From Bacteroidales bacterium UBA932 (GTDB lineage Bacteria; Bacteroidota; Bacteroidia; Bacteroidales; UBA932), in NCBI GenBank assembly GCA_002293585.1, contig DBDM01000061.1, forward strand, positions 12,462 to 20,949: a DNA stretch of 8,488 nucleotides, written 5' to 3'. Each line of letters starts with the position of its first letter. The stretch's first letter is position 1. This document shows positions 8,161 to 8,488 of this stretch, in pieces. Below the pieces are notes generated by a model. It worked only from the letters and a program-made list of their open reading frames with translations, did no database searches and had not been told where the DNA came from. The position numbers were made by a program, and so were the translations under genes.

Positions 8161-8225
8161 TGTTCATTTAAAAAAAAAGGGATAACCACACACGGCGGCA
8201 TAGTCATCCCCTTTTCACCATACAT
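8157..8225 (-). CDS. Possible 22-codon leader ORF crossing the hairpin (speculative)
   Basis: An ATG at 8225 opens a frame of 22 codons (MYGEKGMTMPPCVVIPFFLNEQ begins with these and ends at TGA 8159-8157). It runs through both arms of the hairpin and the U tract, and its stop overlaps the GH16 start in an ATGA arrangement. Ribosomes on it would melt the hairpin and could re-initiate on GH16. No Shine-Dalgarno sequence precedes it, the peptide has no recognisable regulatory codon run, and the frame may be open by chance given its size. Nothing known matches the peptide. Confidence 0.15.
   Translation of the reverse strand: MYGEKGMTMPPCVVIPFFLNEQ
8170..8215 (-). terminator. Rho-independent terminator-like hairpin (possible attenuator) between binding-protein and GH16 genes
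   Basis: Read on the minus strand, arm 8215-8203 (AAAAGGGGATGAC) pairs with 8186-8174 (GTTATCCCTTTTT) over 13 positions: 11 Watson-Crick pairs and two G-U wobbles. The loop is 16 nt (8202-8187). The descending arm runs into nine consecutive U residues (8178-8170), the classical intrinsic terminator form. It ends only 9 nt before the GH16 ATG at 8160, leaving no room for a promoter between terminator and gene. It therefore probably works as a partial terminator that lowers hydrolase expression relative to the upstream binding and transport genes, rather than as a full operon boundary. Termination efficiency cannot be judged from sequence alone. Confidence 0.75.
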
Positions 8226-8246
8226 TAACTTACATCTATTAACTTA
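8224..8246. repeat. 9-nt direct repeat in the binding-protein/GH16 spacer
   Basis: ATTAACTTA occurs at 8224-8232 and again at 8238-8246, repeating every 14 nt. The pair sits between the binding-protein stop codon and the hairpin. It may be a chance duplication in A/T-rich DNA or a weak protein- or RNA-binding site; the 14-nt spacing is not a whole number of helical turns. Confidence 0.4.
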
Positions 8247-8261
8247 TATTTATTCACCTCC

Positions 8262-8488
8262 TCAGGGTTCCACTTCACCAAATTGAAAATCATCGAAGAA
8301 AAAGATGCCGGGACGGTCGTGCCCTTCCGCGCCGAATTGGATCACGATCTTATCGTAATCAGTACGGGCAGCTACCGAAGAGAAATCAAATTCCAACTCC
8401 ACCCATTTATCCAATACAAGACCATCCTCTCCTACCTTCTTCACGATCTCTGTCTGGGTTTCCCATGCATTATCTCCCATTGCGCTAT
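8262..8488 (-). CDS. C-terminal fragment of a probable surface glycan-binding protein (5' end outside window)
   Basis: The frame is open from the right window edge to a TGA at 8264-8262, giving about 75 residues of the C-terminus. An internal ATG at 8480 is not taken as the start because the frame continues upstream of it. The visible part looks like the last strands of a carbohydrate-binding-type beta-sandwich: KWVELEFDFSSV, then YDKIVIQFGAEGH, then a closing GIFFFDDFQFGEVEP, the common 'FDDF' ending of CBM4/9-like jelly rolls and of binding-protein C-terminal domains in this phylum. Its place directly before a GH16 gene suggests the surface glycan-binding protein that normally follows the SusD gene in such loci. 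No catalytic motif is visible. It could instead be a hydrolase whose C-terminal binding domain is all that shows here, so the protein-level call is an inference from context. Confidence 0.6.
   Translation of the reverse strand, partial: SAMGDNAWETQTEIVKKVGEDGLVLDKWVELEFDFSSVAARTDYDKIVIQFGAEGHDRPGIFFFDDFQFGEVEP

Noticed and set aside
8238..8264. GGAGGTGA on the minus strand right after the TGA at 8262, resembling a strong Shine-Dalgarno site.
   Set aside because: The next ATG downstream on that strand (about 8236) is followed at once by a stop (ATG-TAA), no gene starts at a fitting distance, and organisms of this group rarely use such sites. It is taken as a chance match.
1..8488. CRISPR arrays, tRNA/rRNA genes, insertion sequences, defence or phage genes.
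   Set aside because: No spaced repeat series, transposase motif, terminal inverted repeats or cloverleaf-like sequence was noticed. Almost all the window is occupied by the metabolic genes listed.

Overview
The window reads as a piece of a Bacteroidota (probably Bacteroidales) chromosome. The evidence is the enzyme mix (GH16 with a BACON domain, GH128-CBM6, two GH3s, a GH5), the lipoprotein signal peptides, the Pro/Asp linkers behind lipid-attachment cysteines, and A/T-rich gene junctions with no usual Shine-Dalgarno sequence. All genes are on the minus strand, so transcription runs from high to low coordinates. It looks like the hydrolase half of a polysaccharide utilization locus for a beta-glucan, most likely beta-1,3-glucan of the laminarin type. 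No SusC, SusD or regulator is visible; they would be expected upstream, beyond position 8488.

In transcription order: (1) 8488-8262, the C-terminal end of a probable surface glycan-binding protein, cut by the window edge. (2) 8261-8161, a 101-nt spacer with a 9-nt direct repeat and a strong terminator-like hairpin with a nine-U tract ending 9 nt before the next start. (3) 8160-7063, a BACON-GH16 endo-beta-1,3-glucanase lipoprotein. (4) 7056-5749, a GH128 endo-beta-1,3-glucanase lipoprotein with a C-terminal CBM6-like domain. (5) 5728-3509, a soluble periplasmic GH3 of the BglX type. (6) 3497-1188, a second, distantly related GH3 with a lipobox and barley ExoI-like active-site motifs. (7) 1178-1, a GH5 enzyme resembling exo-beta-1,3-glucanases, cut off by the left edge. 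Genes 3 to 7 are separated by only 6-20 nt and very probably form one transcription unit.

The inferred division of labour is as follows. The surface-binding protein captures the glucan. The GH16 and GH128 lipoproteins cut the beta-1,3 backbone, with the GH128 held to substrate by its CBM. Oligosaccharides pass through an unseen SusCD pair. The GH3 and GH5 enzymes then trim oligosaccharides to glucose. Substrate assignments follow from family membership and motifs and are not proven here. The most interesting points are the GH128-CBM6 enzyme, the attenuator-like hairpin (with a possible 22-codon leader ORF crossing it) between the binding-protein gene and the hydrolases, and the pairing of two unlike GH3 enzymes.
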